A DNA stretch of 64,000 nt from Batillaria attramentaria. Its lineage: Eukaryota > Mollusca > Gastropoda > Batillariidae. Location: positions 89,501 through 153,500 of the forward strand of contig JACVVK020000335.1 in assembly GCA_018292915.2 (NCBI GenBank). The letters are read 5' to 3'. Positions within the stretch are counted from its first letter, which is position 1. The number at the start of each line of letters is the position of its first letter. The notes beneath the pieces were generated by a model. It was given only the letters and a program-made list of their open reading frames with translations. It had not been told where the DNA came from and did no database searches. The position numbers and the translations under genes were made by a program. Positions 1-11,158 of this stretch are shown piece after piece.

Positions 1-556
1 GAAGATGTGTACTGTGAAGGGAGTCCAGGAAAGTTGGAGAGGGATGAGTAGAGGCAGTACCGGGAGGCAACGGAGTAAAACTGGAGGGAGTGCTGCATTA
101 GATTCTGACTCTCACAGCAGTTTTAATAATCACATACACAGACAGTATCCATTCTACGAAGGTGAGCATGGTCCTACTGTGTTTTCCCCCTGCTGACTGT
201 GACATGATAGACACTTGGGATATTCTTTTCCCTGGACTTTGTCATGTTATTGCAGAGCACTGATGAGATAGGTGTGCATTGGTGCAGCAGGAGGGGGGGG
301 GGGGGGGACTGAAAAGCAGGGCACAGTGTGCATTTTGCTGTGGCATTGGTCTGTACATAGGTATTGCAAGTATGATCTCAGGCAGTGTAGAGATAGATCT
401 CATGTCAGACTCACCAGCAGCTATTTCAGTAAGCGTGCAGTACAAGTCAGTTGTATACCAAAGTGTTTTGTGTGTGTTTGAACAGTCTATGAAGTACATG
501 TATCATGCAAGATCAGTACAAATGAGGACTGAAGAGAAACCATGCACACCATCACC

Positions 557-587
<31 letters not shown>

Positions 588-1326
588 CTGTGGGGTAAGT
601 GTGTGTGTGTGTGTGTTACAACATCACTTTGATCTGCATGTATGCATTTATTTCAGGCCCAGGTCCTGCTCAAAACAACCAGCTCCTGCAAATATGTTTA
701 CAAATGTGTCATCATCTAATATCATGTTCAACATGGCGATTATTCAAGTCAACACCAAGTGGTAAGTTTAGTTAGGTCCACTTTTGCTTTTTTGTTTTAA
801 TGTTAAAGTTAGCAACAAGCGTACCAGACAACCTCTATTGTGTTGAATCCATGTACATGTACTACAATCTGAGAGCAAAGATTACATATTCTTAAACTGG
901 CCTAAATCTGTGTTTAACCGATATGAAATCCCCTCAGAAAGCAATCGCCAGTGATATCCCTACCTACCATGGGATTGTTACCTGCTACATGTACCTCAGG
1001 ATCAACAGACCGGGCATCTTGGACACTAAAATTCCCTCATTAAAATTATCTTTTCTTACCATGATGGTGATGTCAAAGCCGGTTGTAATAGGACAAGACC
1101 TTTTCCAGTATTGACACTAGTGAAATTCAGTCCCAAAATTCCCTCATCTAATCAGACACTTGACGCTCAATTCAAACTGCCATACCCCCCCCCCCCCCCT
1201 TTTTAAATACATTTAGTACTAAACTCTGTTTGAAGTGTGAATCTGACTTGGCTAGGGCTGAAGGAACAGTGAGAATCTAAAGAATATATTTCAGGTATAC
1301 ATTTTCTGTTATCTGTAATTTGCTAG
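1..1326 (+). pseudogene. Gene carried by X, left copy: end of exon 1, exon 2 and possible exon 3
   Basis: I do not recognise this gene. Exon 1 is open from position 2 to 161 (includes MCTVKGVQESW, ending QYPFYEG) and stops at a strong donor, AAG|GTGAGC. Exon 2 (657-761) has an acceptor TTTATTTCAG and a donor GTAAGTTT. Its phase continues exon 1 (G, then PGPAQNNQLLQ through FKSTPSG). A short terminal exon is possible at 1295-1326 (acceptor ATATTTCAG; IHFLLSVIC then stop). The same exons and phase occur in the right X copy, where exon 2 is 3 bp longer without breaking frame. The left part is less damaged than the right, but its 5' end is outside the window. The exon structure is inferred from splice signals; no domain is identifiable. 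Confidence 0.4.
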
Positions 1327-1652
1327 TTGTCCAAGCACTTGTTTCACTGTTGTAACATTTGAAAGAAATGGCATTTAGTTTTGTTTTTGTTTTTATCATG
1401 ACACATTACTGTATGGTCAGTCCTAAATCTGATCAGTTTCCATGTGCTGCCATGTTTCCAACCTGAATGGTAAACTTTGTCCCCATTGGCCAAAATGTTT
1501 GTGTTGTAACTGATCAACATGTGTCTAGAAATAAATGTACAAAAGGAAACGTTTGATAATGTGTGACCTTCCAAGTGATGTCCTAATCACAAGGCTGATA
1601 AATTTCAACATACACTACCTGAACATTACGTCTTTCGATGTTTCTCATTATA

Positions 1653-1655
<3 letters not shown>

Positions 1656-1712
<57 letters not shown>
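1656..1712 (+). repeat. (TG)n microsatellite in X
   Basis: About 28 TG units. A shorter CA tract lies at the equivalent place in the right X copy (38327-38360). Confidence 0.95.
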
Positions 1713-1715
<3 letters not shown>

Positions 1716-3046
1716 ATTAAACAGTACAAATAATACTAAAATATAAATAGATACGGTTAGTGTGCCCATTTATGCGTTTTTGTTTGCAGTACAACAGACC
1801 TAGTTGTATATGAATTAAAATATACAATGTGTACTATCTGCCAAACATTAAAAAAGTCTTAAATGAAATCGGACAACCTTCGCCGGTCAGGAATCTGATG
1901 TCTGACCATTCGCTGTGTCTGGTCTGACCAACTCAAAGGACAACCAAAAGCCTAATTTACAAAGATCCTCATCCACTCACCAAGCATGTTTTGACTGTCT
2001 TATCAGCAGTCCCAAGCACAGACATGGATGCTTTTTAGAAACATACAACAACAGAGGGAAAACCAAAGATCATCAATACAATTTTATTGATCAACTTCAG
2101 CAAACTGGATCATTTCGCTCCAAAGGAAAAAACATTTGAAAACAAGTGCCCACATACAAACGTGATGCGCGTGGTGCCATTGACGTCAAGAGTCTGACAA
2201 TGCGAAGTGGCAACATTTTCAGTTTGAACCATGTTGCTGTTTTCCCCGCTCACGCTGCCAAACATGTAATGCTCTTGACAGCCAATGTTGGTACAGTACC
2301 ATCGACGTATAGATCTATACGTCTGTTTACAGTACAGGGACAAAAAAGATGAGAGTCTTGATTTGTATGGGATGGACTTAAATCATCTCAGTGTTTAGAT
2401 TCAACGTTTTCCATTACTGTTTTGCGTTTGATTGTGCATGCTAGTTTACACCGACCTTGTCCCTGGAAAGCAAAACTGCACGTACAATTTAACACACTGG
2501 ATTATGTGACAGTGATTTTGTAAAGTTTAAAAAGTGCAGCAGCTGTGTAATAGTGCTTGCCGTATTTTACGCCCCGTCCCCTTTTTTCCTTTTATTCTTT
2601 CTCCTCACTACCATCCTTCCACGTGAATTTGCTTGTCGGCTCACAATCTAGATCTAGAGAGACATAACATAAACACTCACACCATGATGATCAGTGATCA
2701 CATCAAATCAGTGGTAATCAGAAATTTCGTTCAGTCATCAAAGAAAAATCTCGTGTGTTTGTGTAGATCTTTCTGCTATGCGGTTGGGAGGGATCAGCAT
2801 GCCGGCCTGTCAGATTCGAGGGATCTTGAACTGACTTACGTTTTAGTTGAAAAATCTTTTCGCTGAGTGAGTTTTCTGATTAAGAAAAGCTTGTAGAAAG
2901 CAGTACAGGACCTGTGAGATTTTTCAGCCAACTGTTTTTGAGACTGACAAAGAGATATTACATCAATTCCTGTTATTCTGTCAGCTTTTGTCTGATCTGC
3001 CCACCTTTAGAAATCTCCGACTTTTCCCGCGGTTTTCTATTCAGGC

Positions 3047-3056
3047 ACGCATGCGC
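3047..3056. promoter_or_regulatory. NRF1-like palindrome conserved in both X copies
   Basis: ACGCATGCGC sits in a locally GC-rich stretch with CCGCGG nearby, close to the inner terminus of X. The matching site in the right copy is at 36976-36985. Such a site suggests a CpG-type promoter reading from the X terminus inward. No convincing ORF follows, so this is tentative. Confidence 0.3.
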
Positions 3057-3312
3057 CGACACCATGCAAATGGCTGCCAAGCAGACGAACCTCAGCTCGC
3101 AGTGTTAGAGTTGGGCATTTTCCACTCAGACAATCATGCACGGTAGCTTGTAAGGCCAAAGTGTATATTTTCATGGAGCGTTATTCAGCGTCACTTGTAT
3201 CCTATCAGTATTTAAATATTGGTCCAGCCACCACAGAGATATTAATGTGTTAAATTTTTTTCTACGCTAGGATCCATGACTCTCGATTTCAGGAGAGAGG
3301 AGACCATGACTA

Positions 3313-4027
3313 TGACGATACTTGCAGATTTTGTCTGTGAACCAAACATTTGACGTCAGCTTCACACTGGTGGTATGACAGATGATGCTTGTGCATGTCT
3401 TGTGATTTCCCTGTTGCTTTTGTGACTTTCCTGGCTGAATTAATTTTTACATAAAATCTGATCTAGAGGGCTGGTGAAACGTGGTCTAGAATACCTTGGA
3501 TTACTTATTGGATTGTACTTATGAAATCGCAAATTTGGAACTCTTTTGACCGGTGATTCTCGCAGAAACTTGAAAAAGTTATGTTTATCTAAACGTTCAG
3601 TTATTCTTAATGCTAAAGCTATAATAGTGCAGTAGTTCCTGTCATATGTGCAGTTGTCACACTACACAAAAACGCCGGGATGATGAGTAATTTGCAGTAG
3701 TCTTTTCATAGATATTTGATCGCAAACCACCCCTACCCCGGAAATTTTTTTTAAACACAAAATCAGTCAGAGCTACAGAGCTGTGGCACGAAAACAGGCA
3801 GTGTGATTGGGTGAACTTCCAAAGTCTAGAAAATGAAGGAATATGAACAAGTTTTTCGAAATATTTCGTAACATGACCGATTTTTTTAAATGGGCGATAA
3901 CTCTTCTGAAAATGCGGCAGGCTAAAAATCGTGAAAGGTAGCTCTGGAGAAGGTGAATTCCCATTTTATCTCAAAGTAAAAAGGCCTCCAGCGAGGTGGT
4001 TTAGGAGATAGCCATCATTACATCCGT

Positions 4028-4028
<1 letters not shown>
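3313..4028 (-). mobile_element. Family A element A1, split by X-left
   Basis: This is the body and part of the core repeat of family A in reverse orientation. It runs from the X junction to a CA microsatellite and is closest to A3 (6762-8400). The X insertion cuts the A core just after GTATCGTCA (A orientation), so TGACGATAC at 3313-3321 is the expected target duplication. Its partner is outside the window. Confidence 0.75.

Positions 4029-4064
<36 letters not shown>
4029..4064 (+). repeat. (CA)n microsatellite joining A1 and A2
   Basis: About 18 CA units. Family A normally carries a TG/CA tract between its head and body. Here it forms the junction between a reverse and a forward A copy. Confidence 0.9.
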
Positions 4065-4065
<1 letters not shown>

Positions 4066-4066
<1 letters not shown>

Positions 4067-4838
4067 TTTTGTGGAAAAAAAATATTTGGGAGGTAGGGGA
4101 GGTTTGCATATAAGGCCGACTATCTATGAAAAGACTCCTTCAAATTACTCATCATCCCGGCGTTGTTGTCAAATGTGACAAATGCATATATGATGGGAAT
4201 TACTGCACTGTTATATCCTAAATATTAATAGTAACATATTTTTCAGACTTTTGCGAGAAGCACCGGCCCAAAGAGTTTAAATTTTGCGATTTCGTAAGTA
4301 CATTCCAAGGTATTCAAGTCCACGTTTCACCAGCCCTCTAGATTTTCCTTTTTTTGTGAAAATTAATTCAGCCAGGGAAGTCACAATAGCAACAGGGAAA
4401 TCACAAGACGAGTAAGCATATGACCTGCGTGAGGCTGGAGTCAAATGTTTGGTATACAAACAAAATCTGTAAATATCGTCACCGTCTCCGGCATTTCTAC
4501 CACCCTAGATCGCCCAGGTTTTATGTAAAAATTAATTTAGTCGGGGAAGTCAAAACACCAAAAGGGAAACCACAAGACACGAACAAGCATTTAGTTGTCA
4601 CAGTGTCAGACTACCTGCGTCAATGAGGCTGACGTCAATGTCTAGTTCTCGGAATTGACGTCATCTCTCTTTCTCTCCTAAGATTCTAGATCCGCTATAG
4701 CTTGGCGGCCGGGTCTAATGTCTTTGGTAGGTCTTACACACTTGAAGAGAGAAAGAGAACAACTGAAAACAACAACAAACAACAAAACAGATAAAATGGC
4801 ATGAAATTTGGAGAAACAACTTTAAGGGATGGGGCCAG
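4066..4838 (+). mobile_element. Family A element A2, 5'-truncated, subfamily without SINE
   Basis: It contains the A body, two core repeats and the 3' end (GGAGAAACAACTTTAAGGGA). The 3' part near 4690-4780 (GCGGCCGGGTCTAATGTC and following) matches A5, not A3/A4/A7, and there is no SINE V1. It therefore belongs to a second A subfamily. Confidence 0.75.
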
Positions 4839-5012
4839 TGACGATTTTGTTTGTGAACTAGATATTTGACGTTTGCCTCACACAAGTCGTCTGACAGAGG
4901 ATGTTTGTTCATGTCTTGTGTTTTCCCTGTTGCTTTTGTGACTTCCCTGACTGAATTAAGGTTTACATAAAATCTGTAAGATCTAGAGGGCTGGTAAAAC
5001 GTGGACTTGAAT
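4839..5012 (-). mobile_element. Fragment of family A core repeat
   Basis: One reverse-oriented copy of the roughly 180-bp core (GTGACGATTTTGTTTGTG through CTCTAGAGGGCTGG). It is directly abutted by family B sequence, forming an A/B chimera. Confidence 0.65.
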
Positions 5013-5640
5013 GGATTCAAATTTGGGGTCTCCATATACATCAAAATTTGTGATTAGAGGAACCGAGCGTTTGACAATTTGCTTAAGTGATTTGAGAGTT
5101 ATCGCCCTTTGAAGAAAAGTTGGTTTTCTCGCGTTAACAGGCGTAATATTTATTTAAATCACTCCGTTTTTTGGGGGGGGGGGGGGGGGGTTAGATAGCT
5201 TGAATACGGACCCTGAACAGTCACATATTGGAGGTAGTCGCTCTTACAGTTTTCATGTAAATCGTACCTCAGTTTACAACGCAGGTGAACCCAGTTCAGA
5301 TGCCTGGAAATCCGAATATACTCAACCGATCGATTTCAAATTTAGGGTTTCTTAATGAATCAAGATCTCTGAATAGAGGGCCCGATCCACGTATGATTGC
5401 ACACATGATTTGCGAGTTATCGCCCTTTTGGGAAAAGTTGACTTTTTGGCGTTTAAAGGCGTAATATTTATCTAAATCACTTCATTTTTTGGGAAATAGA
5501 TAGCAAGAATACGGACTCTAAACAAAGTGAATTTTGGAGGTAGTCCCTCTTATACTTTTGACGCAAAACGAACCTCATGAAAGTGCTGGAGAACCTACTT
5601 TAGATCTCAAAATCGCTCCTACTATATAGAGATAATGTGT
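5013..5640 (+). mobile_element. Family B element fragment B0
   Basis: It matches the two diverged internal repeats of B2/B3 (each with GAGTTATCGCCC) and ends near GATAATGTGTCTGGGG. Both element termini are missing. A poly-G run lies at about 5168-5190. Confidence 0.75.
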
Positions 5641-6761
5641 CTGGGGTGTGCGTTAGTGCCATCCATAAGAAAATAGTATTTACTAATACTTCACAGGTGG
5701 TGTGGTAACATGAATTACTGTGCAGTATGATTTAAAGAAAGTGATAAATGCTTTTACAAATGGAATTCCAATGGTTACAAAACCTGCAAAACAACATTTA
5801 AATGTAGCAGGTTATAAAACTTCGGCTAGTGAGTGCAAGCGTCACCAATTACCCAAATTCATGGCGAGCCGGCATACCCGAATGGTAGAGCGTTCGACTT
5901 TCAATGCTCGGGTCGTGAGCTCGAATCCCGGTTGGGGCCAAATATTTGTGTTGACCTTTTTCTCGTTGCCCCGTCTTTAATGTCACCCTTATGTGGTGGA
6001 AAAGGACGTTAAACTCGCAAACCACCACTCATCCAACCATCATATTCCACATTCACCGTAAAAGCCACAAACTGTTATGTTATCACTACGGAATATAGAA
6101 CTCATGTTTGAATACGACAAGACTGGTAGGAGACATTTGATCGCGAGGATCTTTTTCGGGAAGGTGAACTCGCAGCGCGCGTGCAGACATGTAAATGGGC
6201 GGAGCGTGACGTCATCCTTCCTGCGAAAGTGAACGCTGGGAGTGGGTGGATCCTTCATTTCAAAGATCGTGTGGCCGCATTAAGCTGTGCTGGAAAAGCT
6301 GAGGCAGGTAAGAATTTAATATGTTGTATATGTGAAACGTTATAATATTATGTGTTGCCCCTTTTATTGGACGGTAAGTGTATGGTTTGGTGGAATAGAA
6401 CTTTTATGACAGCATTTTATACAAGTTTGGTTTGTGGTGTAACGATTATTTGAAAACTTCACGGATGTAAAATAGCCAAGCTCAGTTTATACTTCCTGTC
6501 ACTCAGAGCTGTAGGCCAAATACTGTTGAATACGAAACGGCTGCAAAATGTGTTAGAAGCGTCCTGACAATCCCGCGCCCTCAATACTTTGCCCAGGAAG
6601 CCATTTTTTCTCTCCTAGGTCAGTAAAACCACTCGTAGGTGGAAGATACCCCGAGGCACTTTGCAGCAGTAACAAATTTGTTTTAGTGGTGTCTGTTTTG
6701 ATAGTTTGCGTTTCAGCGCTTCTTTATTTGTTGGTGGTGGTGGTGGTGGTTGGTTTTTTTA
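5641..6761 (+). repeat. Segment C, copy 1, left part
   Basis: A direct copy lies at 23641-24540. It begins GTTAGTGCCATCCATAAG. It includes a CpG-containing stretch (6170-6310) ending in a donor-like CAGGTAAGAA at about 6305, which could be an old first exon. This copy contains a SINE V1 (5863-6043) absent from copy 2. It is separated from its right part (8401-9070) by element A3. Confidence 0.75.
5863..6043 (+). mobile_element. SINE V1 (tRNA-derived)
   Basis: It has a tRNA-like head with A box (CCGAATGGTAGAGCG) and B box (GAGCTCGAATCC). The usual V1 body follows: CCAAATATTTGTG, TTGCCCCGTCTT, then a terminal GGACGTTAAACTC block and CCA-rich tail. Segment C copy 2 (near 23868-23872) is the empty site. 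It is an RNA polymerase III type SINE, not a functional tRNA gene. Confidence 0.88.
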
Positions 6762-6995
6762 AAGTTGTTTCTCTATAGAGAAACAACTTTATGAGACGGG
6801 GCAGATTTTGCTGCGCGCAGCAGCAACTTTCAGTGATACAAAACAAGACTGTGACGTTTCTCCACACAATACATACTTTCACGCACATAGTGACGTAACG
6901 AAACCTGCGTCATAGACACTTGACGTGCACACTATGCTGCTGCGTCATAGACACTTGACGTGCACACTATGCTGCTGCGTTCTTTTTGGCGGGAA

Positions 6996-7039
<44 letters not shown>

Positions 7040-8400
7040 ACGGATGTAATGATGGCTATCTCCTAAACCACCTCGATGGAGGCCTTTTTACTTTGAGATA
7101 AAATGGGAAATCACCTTCTCCAGAGCTACCTTTCACGATTTTTAGCCTGCCGCATTTTCAGAAGAGTTATCGCCGATTTTAAAAAATCGGTCATGTTACG
7201 AAATTTTTCGAAAAAGTTGTTCAAATTCCTTCATTTTCTAGACTTTGGAAGTTCACCCAATCACACTGCCTTGATTCGTGCTACAGCTCTGTAGCTCTGA
7301 CTGGTTTTGTGTAAAAAAAAAAAATTCCGAGGTAGGGGTGGTTTGCACATAAGATCAAATATCTATGAAAAGACTACTGCAAATTACTTATCATCCCGGC
7401 GTTTTTGTCTAGTGTGACAACTGCACATATGACAGGAACTACTGCACTATTATATCTTTAGCATTTAGAATAACTGAACTTTTAGATAAACATAACTTTT
7501 TCAAGTTTCTGCGAGAAGCACCGGTCAAAAGAGTTCCAAATTTTCGATTTCATAAGTACAATCCAAGGTATTCTAGTCCATGTTTCACCAGCCCTCTAGA
7601 TCTTCCAGATTTTATGTAAAAATTAGTTCAGCCAGGGAAGTCACAAAAGCAACAGGGAAATCACAAGACATGCACAAGCATCATCTGTCATACCACCAGT
7701 GTGAAGCTGACGTCAAACGCTTAGTTCACAGACAAAATAAGCAAGTATCGTCACTGCCTCCGACATTTCACCAGCCCTCTAGATCTTCCAGATTTCATGT
7801 GAAAAATAATTCAATCGGGGAAGCCATAAAGCCAACAGGGAAATCACAAGACATAAACAAGCTTCCTCAGACGATGGCAGTGCTAGAGGCTGACGTCAAA
7901 ATGTTTAGTTCGCGGAATTGACGTCATCTCTCTGTCTGTGTATGACGACCTGCCTGAGGCTGACGTCAAATGTTTAGTTCACGGAACTGACCTCTCTCTC
8001 TCTCTGGGGAGCCAGGGTGGCCGAATGGTAGAGCGTTGGACTTTCAATGCTCGGGTCGAGAGTTCGAATCCCGGCTGGGGCCAAATGTTTGTGCTGGCCT
8101 TTCTCTTGTTGCCCCGTCTTAGATATCACCCTTACGTGGTGGAAAAGGACGTTAAACTCCTAAACACCCACCCACCCACTCTCTCTCTCTCTCTCTCTGT
8201 CTCTGTCTGTCTGTCTCTCTCTCTCTCTCCCCCCACCCGGCCCCACCCCCAGTCACGTGACTAATCGGTCGAGGTCGTAGAGGATCTAGTGTCATTGGTA
8301 GAACTTGGAGAGGGGAGAACCGGCAACAATAACAACAAAACAGACAAAATAAAATGAAATTTGGAGAAACAACTTTGTAGGACGGGGCCGTTCCTCCTTG
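6762..8400 (+). mobile_element. Family A element A3, full length
   Basis: A3 is the reference copy. Order: terminal palindrome (AAGTTGTTTCTC, then its complement); GACGGGGC block; TG microsatellite (about 6999-7037); body with GAGTTATCGCC; two core repeats about 182 bp apart (from 7588 and 7770); embedded SINE V1; 3' end GGAGAAACAACTTTGTAG, then CCGTTCCTCCTTG. It is flanked by T runs on both sides and the duplicated C segment lacks it. No coding capacity. Inverted subterminal GTTGTTTC/GAAACAAC, a CTTG 3' end and T|T insertion resemble Helentron-associated (HINE, pearl-like) elements. The class assignment is inference. Confidence 0.8.
8006..8180 (+). mobile_element. SINE V1 embedded in A3
   Basis: Same head and boxes as the other V1 copies. 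The same position, directly after a CT tract, is occupied in A4, A7 and A9, so it was inherited with the subfamily rather than inserted anew. Confidence 0.85.
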
Positions 8401-9070
8401 TTTTGTTGTTGTTGTTTTTTTGTTTTGTTTTCTTTTTGTTTTGTTTTGTTGTTGTTGTTTTTTCAGTTGTTGTTTGTTGTTGTTTTTTGTTGGTGTTTTT
8501 TGTTTTTTTTTTGTTTTTGGTTTTGTTGTTGTTGTTGTTTGTTTTTTTTTGTTTTGTTTTTTTTTTGGGGGGGGGGGCGTAGTGGTTGTTGTTTTACTTT
8601 GTTTTTTTCGGGGAACCGGGATAGCCGAATGGTAGAGTGTTTAACTTTCAATGCCCGGGTCGTGAGTTCAAATCCCGGCTGGGGCCAAATATTTGTGCTG
8701 GCCTTTTTCTCGCTGCCCTGTCCTTGATATCACCCGTACGTTAGGACGTTAAATTCCCAAACACCAACCCCTGTGTAAACTGTATACGTGCGTTCTCATT
8801 TTAAGGCGGCAAAAGGCGGCAGAGTTACCGCGATCCGACGGTGTACAACATATCACCGTGAAAACATGTAAGGCGATGCGCAAATCATGAAACATGACCA
8901 AGTACATCTCGTGACTGAATTTGAGACAGAGAAATCCTGGGCTGTAAAAAGTCGTTCAGCTAACTCTTACCTTGGGATAGCCTATGTTTAATGACCAAAA
9001 AGAATAGCAAAGAGCAAACCAGAACTCCACCCCCCCCCATCCCCCCCCTCGTTCCCCCTCCCCTCGCCGC
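8401..9070 (+). repeat. Segment C, copy 1, right part
   Basis: T-rich (TTG)n and poly-G tract (8401-8609), SINE V1 (8610-8770), then about 260 bp containing GGCGGCAAAAGGCGGCAGAG, ending in a poly-C run. It matches 24541-25050 directly. Confidence 0.75.
8610..8770 (+). mobile_element. SINE V1
   Basis: V1 head (CCGAATGGTAGAGTG, GAGTTCAAATCCCGG) and body. It is shared with segment C copy 2 (24601), so it inserted before C was duplicated. Confidence 0.85.
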
Positions 9071-9071
9071 T

Positions 9072-9719
9072 GATATTTTGCGTCAGTGCGCGTGTGCCTT
9101 TTCTTCGATGTTTGTGAGACGTGTGGCTTGTGTAGAGGAAATGTGCTTTGATTACAAATTTTCGAGTCAAATGACGATAACTGCAGTGATTTTTTTTTTT
9201 TTTTTTTTTTTTTTTTGGGGGGGGGGGGGTATTTTTTATGGCACCCCAGACACATTATCTATATATAGTAGGAGCGATTTTGAGATCTAAAATGGGTTCA
9301 CAAGCACTTTCATGAGGTACGGTTTACGTCAAAAGTATAACAGCGACAAACTACAAAATTCACTCTGTTTAGAGTCCGTACTCATGGCATATATTTCCAA
9401 AAAATGGAGTGATTTACATAAATATAAAAATTATTACGCCTTTAATCGCCAGAAAGCTTACTTTTCTGAAAAGGGCGATAACTCGCAAATCATCGGGCTC
9501 TCTATTCAAAGATCTTGAGTCATATAGAACCCCCAAATTTGAAATCGATCGGTTGAGTATTTTCGGAGATTTTCTTACGTCATTGTCAGAGTTACACTTG
9601 CAAAATCGTCTCTGCGGGAGATCAGCAGTGACGTGCGTTTGTAACACAGAGGCTTGCCTATGAACGTGGAAAATTTAGCCCGTCCTTTGATGTTGTTTGT
9701 GTTACTATGGAAACAACAT
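9072..9719 (-). mobile_element. Family B element fragment, reverse
   Basis: Read on the minus strand it starts with the B terminus ATGTTGTTTCC at 9719, preceded by a T run. It continues through one internal B repeat to CAAAATATCAGCGGCG. A poly-T/poly-G run (about 9189-9228) interrupts it. It is truncated at the poly-C of segment C. Confidence 0.75.
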
Positions 9720-10267
9720 AAAAATTTCCGGCCCGTTTCGAACCTTCCGTTCATGTCAAACTTACTTGAGAAATTAGTCCTTTCCCAGCTGCTTTCACAT
9801 TTGGATCAGAACCTATGGCAGGTTTTTCAGTCCCCATATCGACCCCACCACAGTACAGAGACTGCTCTGCTTCGTGTCTTTGATGACTTGTTGACGGCTG
9901 GCGACTCGGACCAGATCTCCATTCTGACGCTCCTTGATTTAAGTGCCGCGTTTGACACGATAGACCATGATCTCCTTTTGGGTTGTCTGGAGCGTGTAAT
10001 TGGTATTCGTGCTATTGCTCTTTGCTTATTTCAGTCGTACATCCGAGGCAGGGAGCAGGTGGTCTCTGTACTTGGACACGAATCAAAATCAACTCCTCTG
10101 CTGTACGGTGTCCATCAGGACTCGGTGCTGGGCCCTATTCTGTTTTTATTGTATACCCAGCCCCTCTCTGATATTGTGAGTACTTTCCAGATTTCCCATC
10201 ACATGTTTACTGACGACACCGAGCTGTATGGTTCTTCTGCACGCGCTGAAGTCGACTCTCTCCTGTC

Positions 10268-10439
10268 CGGGGTGGGTGGGTGTTTGGGGGATTAACGTCC
10301 TTTTCCACCACATAGGGTGATATCAATGACGGGGCAATGATGAAAAAGCCAGCACAAATATTTGGCCCATGTCGGGATCGAACTCACGACCCGAGCATTA
10401 GAAGTCCAACGCTCTACCATTCGACCACCCCGGCTCCCC
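10268..10439 (-). mobile_element. SINE V1 inserted in the LINE
   Basis: Reverse V1 with an exact 10-bp target duplication CTCTCCTGTC (10258-10267 and 10440-10449), which fixes its ends. The B box reads GATCGAACTC on the plus strand. Confidence 0.93.
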
Positions 10440-10774
10440 CTCTCCTGTCTGACATGCAGTCATGTACACTTGCTGTTAAAGAGAGGACTCTCCACAACAA
10501 ACTGCAATTGAACGAGGATAAGACGGAGGCTCTTTTGGTCTTTTCAAAATGTTCAGATCTGCCCTCTTCTTTTAGGATTGGACAGACTGACATTCATTTT
10601 TCTCAATCTGCAAGGAATTTAGGGATCATTTTTGACAATTTAACACTCTGTCGATCAGAGAACGGGTGAATAAGGTCTGTCAGTGTTGCTACTTTGAGCT
10701 TCGGCGCATTTCGTCCATTAGAAAGTACCTGACCACTGACTCTACAAAGACCTTAGTGACTTCCTTCACTCGTT

Positions 10775-11158
10775 GGGGCGGTCGGTGGTCTAATGGTTAA
10801 GAGACTTGTCACCAATGCGAGAGGTGGGGGTTCGAGTCCCACTCGGGGCAAAGAATTTTTCCTTCTCGTATGTGGCACCGTTCATTCGGGCCGATCGTCG
10901 GGGTTCTCTCCGGGTACTCCGGCTTCCTCCCCCTCTGCCCACCAAATTTGAAAAATAAATGTAATTCTAAATTCCGAAATTTAAATAGCTGAGCTGACCA
11001 TTCGCACCACGTGATTGTAATACGTTTATGTCCAGTGTGTGGGAGAATGCGTGTGATTCACGTGAGCGTGCGTGTTGGGTTCAGTTCGCGGGGCTTTGAG
11101 CCGATTCGTGAAATTGGGTAAAGCGCCTATACAATACCCATTATTATTATTATTATTA
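10775..11158 (+). mobile_element. SINE V2 (tRNA-derived, LINE-like tail)
   Basis: The head is tRNA-like (GGTCTAATGGTTAAGAG; GGGTTCGAGTCCC) with an Asp-like loop TGTCA. The body is about 300 bp, followed by a tail AAGCGCCTATACAATACCC and (TTA)n resembling CR1/L2 LINE 3' ends. An exact 11-bp target duplication CTTCACTCGTT flanks it (10764-10774 and 11159-11169). Confidence 0.93.

Larger units (their letters stand above)
1..3312 (-). mobile_element. Element X, left copy (partial, reverse orientation)
   Basis: This stretch is the reverse complement of 36720 to about 40155, at roughly 95% identity by eye with several indels. Its inner end is the X terminus (TAGTCATGGTCTCC read on the minus strand, ending at 3312), and it abuts the core of an A element at 3313. 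The other end lies before the window. The left copy has about 50 bp not in the right copy (near 2278-2328). It lacks about 100 bp (present at 38778-38873) and 36 bp (near 37437-37472) found in the right copy. The divergence argues for two old insertions rather than a recent palindromic assembly error. Confidence 0.75.

Noticed and set aside
8009..8085. tRNA genes at SINE heads (also 10775, 35418, 43084, 58789)
   Set aside because: Each has A and B boxes but is followed by a conserved SINE body, occurs many times, and is flanked by target duplications.
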